Source: Amycolatopsis sp. 2-15
GTDB taxonomy: Bacteria > Actinomycetota > Actinomycetes > Mycobacteriales > Pseudonocardiaceae
NCBI RefSeq assembly: GCF_030285625.1
Contig: NZ_CP127294.1
Coordinates: 4,102,001-4,166,000, forward strand
Direction of reading: 5' to 3'
DNA: 64,000 nucleotides
Shown here: in pieces, positions 1-8,825 of the stretch
Position numbering within the stretch: the first letter of the stretch is position 1
How the letters are laid out: each line of letters begins with the position of its first letter
Notes under the pieces: generated by a model
Told to the model about the DNA's origin: nothing
The model's input: the letters and a program-made list of their open reading frames with translations, nothing else
The model's database searches: none
Position numbers and translations under genes: made by a program

Positions 1-25
1 GTACCTCGTAGAACTCTTCGATCAT
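1..25 (-). CDS. 5' end of the next leftward cob-operon gene (truncated by window edge)
   Basis: An ATG on the minus strand at 25-23 overlaps the cobK stop codon (TGA at 24-22) in the ATGA arrangement used throughout this operon. The eight visible codons read MIEEFYEV. This is too little to identify the product. The overlap strongly suggests a further translationally coupled gene, probably also of cobalamin synthesis, running out of the window. Confidence 0.4.
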
Positions 26-750
26 CGGTGCAGCACCCAATCCACGGCTTCGGTGACCGCCGCGACCTCGGCGGTGGCCGGGCGCGGCGGGCGGCGCACG
101 ACGACCACCGGCAGGCCCAGCTCGCGGGCGGCGGTGAGCTTCGCGGCGGTCATCGAGCCGCCGCTGTCCTTGGTGACGAGGACGTCGATGCGGTGCCCGG
201 CCAGCAGCGCGCGCTCTCCGTCCACTTCGTACGGTCCGCGGTTCAGCAGGACCTCGTGTTGCCTCGGCAACGGCGGCTCGGGCGGGTCGACGCAGCGGAT
301 GAGGAACCACAACGTGTCGAGCCCGGCGAAGGCGGCGAGGCCTTGTCGTCCGCTGGTCAGGAAAACGCGGGAGCCGAGGCCGGGCAGCAGCTCGGCGGCG
401 GCTTCGAGGTCGTCGGCCCAGTGCCAGCGGTCGCCTTCGCCTGGCTGCCAGCCGGGCCGGGCGAGCCGCAGCAGGGGCACACCGGCGGCCGAGGTGGCGG
501 CGAAAGCGTTGGCACCGATGCGTTCCGCGAACGGATGGGTCGCGTCGACGACCGCGTCCACCTCGTGCTCCCGCAGCCACGCCGAGAGCCCTTCGACCCC
601 ACCGAAACCCCCGACGCGCACCTCACCGGCCGGCAGCCGCGGCCGCGCGACCCGCCCGGCGAGCGACGACACCACGGCGACCCCGCGCGCGTGCAGTTCG
701 GCCGCGAGCGCCCGCGCCTCGGCCGTGCCGCCGAGGACCAGCACGGTCAT
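22..750 (-). CDS. cobK: Precorrin-6A reductase CobK
   Basis: About 242 aa. CobK reduces the precorrin-6A macrocycle with NADPH to precorrin-6B in aerobic cobalamin synthesis. The protein opens with MTVLVLGGTAEARALA, the nucleotide-binding start typical of CobK/CbiJ, and carries the family's internal DATHPFAERI motif near residue 80. Start chosen at 750 because that ATG overlaps the stop of the upstream oxidoreductase (ATGA); an in-frame extension to 1056 would run through that gene and is a reading-frame artefact. Length matches the family (about 240-250 aa). Confidence 0.92.
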   Translation of the reverse strand: MTVLVLGGTAEARALAAELHARGVAVVSSLAGRVARPRLPAGEVRVGGFGGVEGLSAWLREHEVDAVVDATHPFAERIGANAFAATSAAGVPLLRLARPGWQPGEGDRWHWADDLEAAAELLPGLGSRVFLTSGRQGLAAFAGLDTLWFLIRCVDPPEPPLPRQHEVLLNRGPYEVDGERALLAGHRIDVLVTKDSGGSMTAAKLTAARELGLPVVVVRRPPRPATAEVAAVTEAVDWVLHR

Positions 751-1757
751 CCGCCGTAGCCCACGGCCGCGCGCCAGCGGTCGAGCGTGCGCATGTTCGC
801 GATCGTCTCGGCCCAGGTCAGCTCGGGTACCTGCCGGTCGTCCACGTGCGCGGCGACGTGGTCTGCCTCGCGCGCGAACACGCTCTGCGTCGCCTCGATC
901 TCGATCACCTCGGGCTCGCCGCCCGACGGCGTCAGCACGATCTGCGACGATGTCGCGCGCCGCATCTGCGGCAGCCACGCGGGTTGCGGCACGTGCAATT
1001 GGCCGGTGGTGCCGTAGACGCGGATGTGGTCGTCCTGCGTGAGCCGGTAGCCGCACGACAGCTGCGCGATGATGTCGCCCGGCAGGCGCAGCAGGCCCAT
1101 CGCGAACTCGTCGACGCCGCGGTCGGTCAGCCGCGCCATCCCCGTCACGGTGGTGGGTTCCACGACCTCGGTACCGGTCGCCGCCTGCGAAACGAGCCGC
1201 GCGAGCGACGTGCAGTAGCAGCCGACGTCGAGAATCCCGCCGCCGCCGAGCGCCGGGTCGGCCAGGCGTGGGGCGTCGTTGGCGCCGGTGTCGAAGCTGA
1301 ACGAGACGTCGACGGCGCGGACCTCACCGATCGCCCCGCACGAGATCAGCTCGACGAGCCGGCGCGTCTGCGGGTGCAGCCGGTACATGAACGCCTCCAT
1401 GAGGAAGACGTCGTGGCGGCGCGCCGCGTCGATCACCTTCTCGGCCTCGGCGGCCGTGACTGTGAGCGGTTTCTCGCACAGCACGTGCTTCCCGGCCTCG
1501 GCGGCGCGGATCGCCCACTGGGCGTGCATCGGGTGCGGCGTGGCGATGTAGACGGCGTCGACATCCGGGTCGGCGAGCAGGTCTTCGTAGGCGCCGTAGG
1601 CCTTCGGGATGTCGAAGCGGGTGGCGAACTCGCGGGCGCGGTCGGCCGAGCGGGCGGCGACGGCCTCCAGCGTGCCGTGCTTGCTGCGTTCGACGCCGGC
1701 TGCGAAATCGGCGGCGATCGATCCGGCGGCCAGCAGGCCCCAGCGTAGGTCGGTCAC
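747..1757 (-). CDS. Gfo/Idh/MocA family NAD(P)-dependent oxidoreductase
   Basis: 336 aa. An N-terminal Rossmann domain begins WGLLAAGSIAADFA, and the catalytic-lysine motif CEKPLTVTAAEA lies near residues 94-105, followed by the C-terminal alpha/beta dimer domain typical of dihydrodiol/glucose-fructose oxidoreductases. Substrate unknown. The gene sits between cobM and cobK with 4-nt ATGA overlaps on both sides (1754-1757 and 747-750), so it is co-translated with corrin-ring genes even though no member of this family is an established step of cobalamin synthesis. It may be a passenger, or reduce a side metabolite. Confidence 0.88.
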   Translation of the reverse strand: MTDLRWGLLAAGSIAADFAAGVERSKHGTLEAVAARSADRAREFATRFDIPKAYGAYEDLLADPDVDAVYIATPHPMHAQWAIRAAEAGKHVLCEKPLTVTAAEAEKVIDAARRHDVFLMEAFMYRLHPQTRRLVELISCGAIGEVRAVDVSFSFDTGANDAPRLADPALGGGGILDVGCYCTSLARLVSQAATGTEVVEPTTVTGMARLTDRGVDEFAMGLLRLPGDIIAQLSCGYRLTQDDHIRVYGTTGQLHVPQPAWLPQMRRATSSQIVLTPSGGEPEVIEIEATQSVFAREADHVAAHVDDRQVPELTWAETIANMRTLDRWRAAVGYGG

Positions 1758-2515
1758 AGTGACTCCGGTTGGCTCGCGCGGTCTCGGGTGCTCGAATACA
1801 GGAAGCTGTCGGGGAATCCTCCGGCGGCGAGCACCCGGCCGACGAAGATGGTGGCCGCGCGCGTCATCCCGGCTTCGCGGGCTTGCGCGGCGATGTCGGT
1901 GAGCGTGCCGCGCACGACGGTCTCGCCTGGCTGGCTCGCCAGCGCGACGACGGCGGCGGGGCAGTCGGCGCCGTAGAACGGCACGAGCTCCTCGGTGACG
2001 CGCTCGATGTGGTTGATCGCCAGGTGCAGCGCCAGTGTGGTGCCGCTGCGGGCGAAGTTCGCCAGCGTCTCGCCTTCGGGCAACGCCGTCGACCTCGCCT
2101 GGGCCCGCGTGATCACGAGGCTCTGCCCGATGCCGGGCACGGTCAGCTCGCGGCCCAGCACGGCGGCCGACGCGGCGAACGCGGGCACGCCGGGGACGAT
2201 GTCGTAGGGCACTGCCGCGGCGTCGAGGCGGCGCACGGTTTCCGCGACCGCGCTGTAGAGCGACGGGTCGCCGGAGACCAAGCGTGCGACGTCGTGACCG
2301 GCGTGGTGGGCCGTGATCAGGCGTTCGACGATCTCGTCGAGGCTCAGGTTCGCGGTGTCGACGCGCTCGGTCTCGGGTGCGCAGTACGCGAGCAGATCGG
2401 TTGGCGTCATGCTGCCTGGGTAGAGGCAGACGCCGCAGCGCGCGAGCAGGTCGCGGCCACGGACGGTGATGAGGTCGGCCGCGCCGGGGCCGGCGCCGAT
2501 GAAGTGAACGGTCAT
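1754..2515 (-). CDS. cobM: Precorrin-4 C11-methyltransferase CobM
   Basis: 253 aa, SAM-dependent tetrapyrrole methylase (CbiF/CobM type). It starts MTVHFIGAGPGAADLITVRG, the canonical glycine-rich start, and contains CLYPGSMTP (about residues 27-35) and RLVSGDPSLYSA, both typical of C11-methyltransferases. The start at 2515 is supported by an ATGA overlap with the cobL stop (2512-2514); a longer reading to 2554 is possible but has no such coupling. It converts precorrin-4 to precorrin-5. Confidence 0.94.
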   Translation of the reverse strand: MTVHFIGAGPGAADLITVRGRDLLARCGVCLYPGSMTPTDLLAYCAPETERVDTANLSLDEIVERLITAHHAGHDVARLVSGDPSLYSAVAETVRRLDAAAVPYDIVPGVPAFAASAAVLGRELTVPGIGQSLVITRAQARSTALPEGETLANFARSGTTLALHLAINHIERVTEELVPFYGADCPAAVVALASQPGETVVRGTLTDIAAQAREAGMTRAATIFVGRVLAAGGFPDSFLYSSTRDRASQPESL

Positions 2516-3663
2516 CTCGAACTCCAGGACGTCACGGTGCGCGACGGGGTCCACCCCGTGAACCCGCCGAGCGGCTGCGCGTGGTCGACGGCGATCCTCG
2601 TCAGCTCACCACCCCGGCTCGCGTAGGCGTTCGCCAGGATCTGCTCTGCCTCCAGCGTGACCCCGTGGGCGACCACGCGGGCGCCGGTGGCGAGGCAGGC
2701 GTCGAGCAGACCGGGCACGGTGAGGCCGCCGCCGATGAAGACCGCGTCGGGGTGGGGGAGGGTTGCCAGCGCGTCGGGGGCCGGGCCGGTGACCACCCGC
2801 AGTTCGGGGACGCCGAGCGTGGCGGCGTTGCGGGTGATGCGCTCGGCGCGCGCGGGGTCGCGTTCGATCGCGATCGCGCGGTTGAGCGGGTGCGCACGCG
2901 ACCATTCGATGCCGACGCTGCCCGCGCCCGCGCCGACGTCCCAGAGCAGCTCGCCGGGCACTGGCGCGAGGTGGGCCAGCGCGGACGCGCGGACGTCGCG
3001 TTTGGTGAGCTGGCCGTCGTGCTCGAAGGCGCTGTCGGGCAGGCCGGTGAGCGGGAGCGCGGGGCCGGCGCAGACCAGGGCGAACACGGTGAGCGGGCCG
3101 GGTACGTGGGTCCAGCCGTCTTCGATGCGCTCGTCTTCGGCGCCGAGGTTTTCGAGGCTGGTCAGGGTGGATTCGCCGTAACCGCGGGTTCGCAGCAGCT
3201 CGCGCAGGCCGGCCGCGTTCGCGCCGAGCACCAGCACTTTCCGGCGCGGCGCGAGCACCCGGGTGACGCGGTCCACGGCCCGGCCGACGACGGTGACGAC
3301 CTCGATCTCCTCGAACGACCAGCCCAGCCGAGCGCGGGCCAGCGTCTCCGACGAGACTGCGGGCAGCACCTCGATCTCGTGACCGCGGTCGCGTAGCGTC
3401 GTGCCGATGCCCGAGAGCAGGGGATCACCGCTGGCCAGCACGCAGACGCGGCGCCCGGCGTGCTCGGCGAGGACGTCGTCGAGCGCGGGCAGCAACGGGC
3501 TTGGCCAGGCTTGCGTGCGGACGCCTTCGGGCAGCGTCGCGAGCTGCCTCGGCGCACCGAGCACGACGTCGGCTTCGAGCACGGCTTTCCTTGCCCGCTC
3601 GGCCAGCCCGGCCCAGCCGTCGGCGCCTATCCCGACCACCGGCAGGCGTGATTTTTCGCGCAC
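2512..3663 (-). CDS. cobL: Precorrin-6Y C5,15-methyltransferase (decarboxylating) CobL
   Basis: 383 aa, two-domain enzyme. The N-terminal CbiE-like tetrapyrrole methylase begins VVGIGADGWAGL and carries CVLASGDPLLSGIG. The C-terminal CbiT-like Rossmann methyltransferase (from about residue 215) has LLWDVGAGAGSVGIEWSR as SAM site. The fused form is typical of aerobic-pathway organisms; it methylates C5 and C15 and decarboxylates the C12 acetate of precorrin-6B. It is the first gene of the leftward block and is divergent from chlID, with 68 nt between the two starts. Confidence 0.94.
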   Translation of the reverse strand: MREKSRLPVVGIGADGWAGLAERARKAVLEADVVLGAPRQLATLPEGVRTQAWPSPLLPALDDVLAEHAGRRVCVLASGDPLLSGIGTTLRDRGHEIEVLPAVSSETLARARLGWSFEEIEVVTVVGRAVDRVTRVLAPRRKVLVLGANAAGLRELLRTRGYGESTLTSLENLGAEDERIEDGWTHVPGPLTVFALVCAGPALPLTGLPDSAFEHDGQLTKRDVRASALAHLAPVPGELLWDVGAGAGSVGIEWSRAHPLNRAIAIERDPARAERITRNAATLGVPELRVVTGPAPDALATLPHPDAVFIGGGLTVPGLLDACLATGARVVAHGVTLEAEQILANAYASRGGELTRIAVDHAQPLGGFTGWTPSRTVTSWSSR

Positions 3664-3731
3664 GTCCGCCCACGCTAGACGACGCGTTTCCTGTGCGATG
3701 ATCGGCCGGACGCCGACCAGGAGGAGAGCTC

Positions 3732-5708
3732 TTGAAGCCGTACCCGTTCACCGCCGTCGTCGGGATGCCGGACCTGCGCCTGGCGCTGATCCTGTCCTCG
3801 ATCTCACCCGCTGTGGGCGGCGTGCTGGTGCGGGGCGAGAAGGGCACGGCGAAGTCGACGATGGTGCGCGCGCTCGCCGGCCTGCTGCCCCAGCTCGACG
3901 TGGTGGACGGCTGCCGGTTCTCGTGTGATCCCGCGGCATCCGACCCCGTTTGCCCGGACGGTCCGCACCCCGCGGACGCGCCCGCGCACCGGCGGCCGGC
4001 GCGGCTGGTGGAGCTGCCCGTCGGCGCGGCGGAGGACCGGGTCGTCGGGTCGTTGAACTTGGAGAAGGCGCTGTCGGAGGGCGTCACGGACTACCAGCCC
4101 GGTCTGCTGGCCGCGGCGAACCGCGGCTTGCTCTACGTGGACGAGGTCAACCTCCTGCACGACCACCTCGTAGACACGCTGCTCGACGCCGCCGCGATGG
4201 GCCGCGCGACCGTGGAGCGCGAGGGTGTGTCCGTGTCGCACGCGGCGCGGTTCGTGCTGATCGGCACGATGAACCCCGAGGAAGGCGAGCTGCGGCCGCA
4301 GCTGCTGGACCGGTTCGGGCTGACCGTCGAGGTCGCCTCCAGCCGGGAGCCGGAGCAACGCGTGGAGGTGGTCCGCCGGCGCCTCGCGTACGAGGCGGAT
4401 CCCGACGGGTTCGCGTCCGCGTACGCCGCCGAGGACTCAGCGCTGGCCGCGGACATCGAAGCAGCGCAACGGCTTTTGCCCGCGGTGAAGCTGCCCGACG
4501 ACGCCCTGCGCCAGATTGCCGAGGTGTGCGCGTCGTTCGAGGTGGACGGGATGCGGGCCGACATCGTCACGGCACGCACGGCCGTCGCGCACGCCGCGTG
4601 GGCCGGGCGCAACGAAGTGACCACCGAGGATGTCCGCGTGGCCGCGCGGCTCGCGTTGCCGCACCGGCGCCGCCGCAACCCGTTCGACGCGCCGGGGATT
4701 TCCGAGGAGCAACTGGAACAGGCGTTGCAGGACGCGCAGCCGCCCGAAGATCCAGGGCCTGGCCCGGAGGACGACGGGCCCGGCTCGGGTGGGCAGCCGC
4801 CGGCCGCGGAAGGTGAGCAGCCGCCGGGGGACCAGCCGGCGCCGCAGCAGCAGCCGCAACCCGGCGACGGAACGGGTTCCGGACCGCAGAACACGGTCGG
4901 CTCCGGCGAGACGTTCCGCGCGCGTGTATTTCGTGTCAAGGGCACCGGCGAAGGCGAGCGCGGCCGCCGGTCGCGGGCCATCACCGACACCGGGCGCACG
5001 ATCGGGGTCCAGCCGCCGAGTGTCCGCGACGGCCGCCCGCACCTCGTCGCCACGATGCGGGCCGCCGCGCCGCACCAGCGGTCCCGTGGTCGCCGTGGTC
5101 CCGGACTTCTCGTGCGTACGCAGGATCTGCGGTTCGCGCTGCGCGAAGGGCGCGAAGGCAACCTCGTGCTGTTCTGCGTGGACGCGTCGGGCTCCATGGG
5201 CGCGCGCACGCGCATGCGTGAGGTGAAGACGGCGGTGCTGTCGCTGCTGCAGGACGCCTACCAACGGCGCGACAAAGTCGGGCTCGTCACCTTCCGTGGT
5301 GACGCGGCCGAGCTCGCGCTGCCGCCGACGATCAGCGTCGAGGCCGCGGCGGCCCGGCTCGAAGGACTGCCGACGGGTGGCCGCACGCCGCTCGCGGAAG
5401 GGCTGCTGGAAGCCGCGCGCGTGCTGAGCGTGGAGGCGATCCGGGATCCGCGCCGGCGTCCGTTGCTGGTGCTCGTCACGGACGGACGCGCCACCAGCGG
5501 GGCCGACGCCGTCGCACGTTCGCAGGCCGCGGCGGGGTTGCTGGCCGGCGTCACCACCATCGTGATGGACTGCGAAAGCGGTCGGATGCGCCTCGGGCTC
5601 GCGGCGGAGCTGGCCGGGCACCTCGGCGCCGAGCACGTGCCGCTCGCCGAGGTGGCGGCCGAGACGCTCGCCGCCGCGGTTCGTGATCACACCGGGAGGG
5701 CTGCCTGA
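3732..5708 (+). CDS. Cobaltochelatase ChlI-ChlD fusion subunit (AAA+ / VWA)
   Basis: 658 aa. It resembles the actinobacterial cobaltochelatase subunit that fuses the ATPase (CobS/ChlI-like) and VWA (CobT/ChlD-like) parts and works with CobN, which is not in this window. Walker A GEKGTAKST (about residues 35-43), Walker B GLLYVDEVNLL, and an acidic/Pro/Gln-rich linker (about 325-385). The C-terminal von Willebrand domain has the MIDAS motif DASGSMG (about 485). TTG start at 3732 chosen for the strong GAGGAGAG ribosome site at 3721-3728. Its stop overlaps the cobO start (TGATG). Confidence 0.9.
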   Translation: MKPYPFTAVVGMPDLRLALILSSISPAVGGVLVRGEKGTAKSTMVRALAGLLPQLDVVDGCRFSCDPAASDPVCPDGPHPADAPAHRRPARLVELPVGAAEDRVVGSLNLEKALSEGVTDYQPGLLAAANRGLLYVDEVNLLHDHLVDTLLDAAAMGRATVEREGVSVSHAARFVLIGTMNPEEGELRPQLLDRFGLTVEVASSREPEQRVEVVRRRLAYEADPDGFASAYAAEDSALAADIEAAQRLLPAVKLPDDALRQIAEVCASFEVDGMRADIVTARTAVAHAAWAGRNEVTTEDVRVAARLALPHRRRRNPFDAPGISEEQLEQALQDAQPPEDPGPGPEDDGPGSGGQPPAAEGEQPPGDQPAPQQQPQPGDGTGSGPQNTVGSGETFRARVFRVKGTGEGERGRRSRAITDTGRTIGVQPPSVRDGRPHLVATMRAAAPHQRSRGRRGPGLLVRTQDLRFALREGREGNLVLFCVDASGSMGARTRMREVKTAVLSLLQDAYQRRDKVGLVTFRGDAAELALPPTISVEAAAARLEGLPTGGRTPLAEGLLEAARVLSVEAIRDPRRRPLLVLVTDGRATSGADAVARSQAAAGLLAGVTTIVMDCESGRMRLGLAAELAGHLGAEHVPLAEVAAETLAAAVRDHTGRAA

Positions 5709-6322
5709 TGCCGCAGGGGAAACCGGCCGTCGTCCCGCAGGACGGGCTCACTACACGCCAGCGGCGCAACCGCCCGCTGCTCGCTGTGCACACCGGTGAG
5801 ATGAAAGGCAAGTCGACCGCCGCGTTCGGCATGGCACTGCGCGCGTGGAACCAGGGCTGGTCGATCGGGGTATTCCAGTTCGTGAAGTCGGCGAAGTGGC
5901 GCGTCGGCGAGGAAGCCGCGTTCCGCGCGCTCGGGAAGCTGCACGACGAGACCGGCGAAGGCGGGCCCGTCGAGTGGCACAAGATGGGCGAGGGCTGGAG
6001 CTGGACGCGCAAGCAGGGCTCCGACGAGGACCACGCCGCCAACGCGCGCGAGGGCTGGGCCGAGATCAAACGCCGCCTCGCCGCCGAGACGCACGACTTC
6101 TACGTGCTCGACGAGTTCTCCTACCTGCTCAAGTGGGGCTGGCTCGAGGTCGACGACGTGGTGTCCACTTTGGTCTCCCGGCCCGGACACCAGCACGTGG
6201 TGATCACCGGCCGATACGCGCCGCCGGAGCTCGTCGAGGCCGCCGACCTGGTGGCCGAGATGACGAAGGTCAAGCACCCCATGGACGCGGGCCAGAAGGG
6301 GCAGCGGGGGATCGAGTGGTAG
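5708..6322 (+). CDS. cobO: Cob(I)yrinic acid a,c-diamide adenosyltransferase CobO
   Basis: 204 aa, ATP:corrinoid adenosyltransferase of the CobO/CobA/BtuR family. P-loop variant HTGEMKGKSTAAFGMALRA (about residues 28-46), followed by GWSIGVFQFVKS and the conserved acidic strand FYVLDEFSYLLKWGW. It adds the 5'-deoxyadenosyl ligand after cobalt insertion, consistent with its place directly behind the chelatase gene, with a one-base TGATG overlap. Confidence 0.94.
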   Translation: MPQGKPAVVPQDGLTTRQRRNRPLLAVHTGEMKGKSTAAFGMALRAWNQGWSIGVFQFVKSAKWRVGEEAAFRALGKLHDETGEGGPVEWHKMGEGWSWTRKQGSDEDHAANAREGWAEIKRRLAAETHDFYVLDEFSYLLKWGWLEVDDVVSTLVSRPGHQHVVITGRYAPPELVEAADLVAEMTKVKHPMDAGQKGQRGIEW

Positions 6323-7668
6323 CGCGGGTGGTCATCGCCGCGCCCGGCTCGGGGCACGGCAAGACCACCATCGCCGCGGGGCTGATGGCGGCGTTGCGCG
6401 CGGCCGGGCACCGCGTGTCCGGGCACAAGGTCGGGCCCGACTTCATCGACCCGTCCTACCACGCACTGGCCACCGGCCGTCCCGCGCGCAACCTCGACCC
6501 GTTCCTGCAGGGTGAGGACCGGCTGGTTCCCTTGCTGCGCCACGGTTCCGAGGGCGTGGACCTCGCCGTGATCGAAGGCGTGATGGGACTGTTCGACGGC
6601 GCGCTCGGCACGGAGGGTTACGCGTCTACCGCGCACGTCGCCCGGGTACTCGACGCGCCGGTGGTGCTGGTGGTCGACGCTTCGGCCGCTTCGCGCAGCG
6701 TCGCGGCGACCGTGCTCGGGTTCGCGAACTACGACCCGCGCGTGCGCCTCGCCGGCGTGATCCTCAACAAACTGGGCTCGCAGCGCCACGAGGACGAGAT
6801 CGCGTCCGCGTTGGAGGCCACGGGCGTTCCGCTGCTGGGTGCGTTGCGACGCAACGAGAACGTGCACGCACCCAGCCGCCACCTCGGACTGGTGCCCGCG
6901 GCCGAACGCGCGGCCGACTCGCAGCGGGTGCTGCCGGAGCTGGCGTCGTGGGTGGCCGGTGGCGTGGATCTAGAAGCGGTGGTGCGGGTCGCGCGGGCGG
7001 CGCCGCCGCTGACCGGTCCGGTGTGGACACCGCCGGGTGACTTCGCGGGACCGCGGACGGTGGTGGCCGCGGCGGCCGGGCCGGCGTTCACGTTCCGGTA
7101 CACGGAGAACGTGGAGCTGCTGGCCTCGTTCGGCGTGGACGTCGTCGACGTGGATCCGCTGCGGGACGAGGGGTTGCCCGAGGGCTGCGCCGGGTTGTAC
7201 TTCGGCGGTGGGTTCCCGGAGGTGCACGCGGCGGAGCTGTCGGCGAACAAGCCGCTGCTCACGGCGGTGGCGGACGCGGTCGGGCAGGGCATGCCGGTGA
7301 GCGCGGAGTGCGCGGGGCTGCTGTACCTGTGCCGCGAGCTGGACGGCCTGCCGATGGCCGGTGTCGTGGACGCGACAGCGGTGATGACCAAGCGCGGCAA
7401 ACTCGGGTACCGGACGGCCGTTTCGCTGGCGGACAACGTGCTCGCGGTCGCGGGACAGCGCGTGACCGGGCACGAGTTCCACCGGACGGAGCTGACGCCC
7501 GGGGCCGGCCCGTCGCCGGCGTGGGGCTGGGAGCGGATGGCGGACGGGTTCGCGTCGGCTTCGCTGCACGCGTCCTACCTGCACGTGCACTGGGCTGGGT
7601 ATCCAGAGCTGGCCGAGCGGTTCGCCACCCACGTCCGTGCCTATGCCCAGGTGCCTCCGCGTGGCTGA
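6316..7668 (+). CDS. cobB: Cobyrinate/hydrogenobyrinate a,c-diamide synthase CobB
   Basis: 450 aa. The N-terminal ATP-binding domain starts VVARVVIAAPGSGHGKTT (P-loop). The C-terminal class I glutamine amidotransferase domain has nucleophile Cys in AECAGLLYLCREL and the closing LHASYLHVHW motif. GTG start at 6316 overlaps the end of cobO by 7 nt; the in-frame region upstream is only cobO in another frame. It amidates the a and c side chains with glutamine and ATP. Confidence 0.93.
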   Translation: MVARVVIAAPGSGHGKTTIAAGLMAALRAAGHRVSGHKVGPDFIDPSYHALATGRPARNLDPFLQGEDRLVPLLRHGSEGVDLAVIEGVMGLFDGALGTEGYASTAHVARVLDAPVVLVVDASAASRSVAATVLGFANYDPRVRLAGVILNKLGSQRHEDEIASALEATGVPLLGALRRNENVHAPSRHLGLVPAAERAADSQRVLPELASWVAGGVDLEAVVRVARAAPPLTGPVWTPPGDFAGPRTVVAAAAGPAFTFRYTENVELLASFGVDVVDVDPLRDEGLPEGCAGLYFGGGFPEVHAAELSANKPLLTAVADAVGQGMPVSAECAGLLYLCRELDGLPMAGVVDATAVMTKRGKLGYRTAVSLADNVLAVAGQRVTGHEFHRTELTPGAGPSPAWGWERMADGFASASLHASYLHVHWAGYPELAERFATHVRAYAQVPPRG

Positions 7669-8686
7669 CTCCCCGGACTACGACCTGCACCACCACGGCG
7701 ACCGTGAAGTCGGGCCGGGGCTGGTGGACCTCGCGGTGAACGTCCGGCTGCCGCGCCCGCCCGAGTGGTTGCGGCGGGAGCTGGTGTCCGCTGTGGACAG
7801 TCTCGCCGCGTACCCCGACTCGTCGGCAGCGCAGGCTGCCGTGGCCGCGCGGCACGGCCGTCCGCTCGACGAGGTGCTGGTCACGGCGGGGGCGGCCGAG
7901 GCGTTCACCTTGCTGGCTTCGGCTTTGCAGCCGCGGCACGCGGTGGTCGTGCACCCGCAGTTCACCGAGCCCGAAGCCGCGTTGCGCGCCGCGGGGCACG
8001 AGGTTTCGCGGGTGGTTCTGTCCGCTTCGGACGGTTACGTGCTGGACCCCTCGGTGGTTCCCGACGAAGCCGACCTGGTGTTCGTCGGCAACCCGACGAA
8101 CCCGACGTCCGTCCTGCACCCCGCTGCCGTGCTCCGGACGTTGCCGAGGCCGGGCCGCCTGCTTGTAGTCGACGAGGCCTTCCTCGACGCGATACCCGGC
8201 GAGGCCGAGAGCCTGGCGGGCGACTCGCTCGACGGCGTGGTCGTGCTCCGCAGCCTCACCAAGACCTGGGGCCTCGCCGGCCTGCGCGCGGGTTACGTCC
8301 TCGGCCCGGCCGACGTCCTCGCTCGCCTGCGCTCGGTCCAGCCGCCGTGGTCGGTCTCGACGCTCGCCGCCGTCGCCACGGCCGCCTGCTGCCGCTCGGC
8401 CGCCCTCGAAGAAGCGGAAAAGCTCGCCACCGCCGCCGAATCCGACCGCGACTACCTCGTCTCCCACCTCACCGACCTGGGCCTGGCCGTGCTCGGCGAC
8501 CCGAGGGGACCGTTCGTGCTCGTCGAGGGCCCCGACGACGGCCTCCGGACCAGGCTGCGCGAGGCGGGTTACGCCGTCCGCCGTGGCGACACCTTCCCCG
8601 GCCTCGGCCCCCGGCACGTCCGGCTGGCCGTCCGCTCTCGCGAAGTCACCGACGGCTTCATCGCCGCGCTGTCGCGCTCGCTGTAG
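7661..8686 (+). CDS. cobC: Threonine-phosphate decarboxylase-like class I/II aminotransferase CobC
   Basis: 341 aa PLP enzyme of fold type I. PLP-lysine motif RSLTKTWGLAGLRAGY (about residues 194-209); FVGNPTNPTS is the conserved Asn-containing cofactor loop. Cob-locus members supply (R)-1-amino-2-propanol phosphate, or act together with CbiB in attaching it. GTG start at 7661 gives VADSPDYDLHHHGD and overlaps the cobB stop by 8 nt. A histidinol-phosphate aminotransferase is the main alternative from sequence alone; context favours CobC. Confidence 0.86.
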   Translation: MADSPDYDLHHHGDREVGPGLVDLAVNVRLPRPPEWLRRELVSAVDSLAAYPDSSAAQAAVAARHGRPLDEVLVTAGAAEAFTLLASALQPRHAVVVHPQFTEPEAALRAAGHEVSRVVLSASDGYVLDPSVVPDEADLVFVGNPTNPTSVLHPAAVLRTLPRPGRLLVVDEAFLDAIPGEAESLAGDSLDGVVVLRSLTKTWGLAGLRAGYVLGPADVLARLRSVQPPWSVSTLAAVATAACCRSAALEEAEKLATAAESDRDYLVSHLTDLGLAVLGDPRGPFVLVEGPDDGLRTRLREAGYAVRRGDTFPGLGPRHVRLAVRSREVTDGFIAALSRSL

Positions 8687-8825
8687 CCGGCGAGCACGAG
8701 GAAGCAATGCGTATCACTCGTTTCGGGTGAGGAACCGCCGACGGTCCGGTGGCACAGTACCGGGCTTCGCGTCTTGCCCGGCAAACGCGACATCGACCAC
8801 CGCACCCATCCCGCCAAGGAGACGC

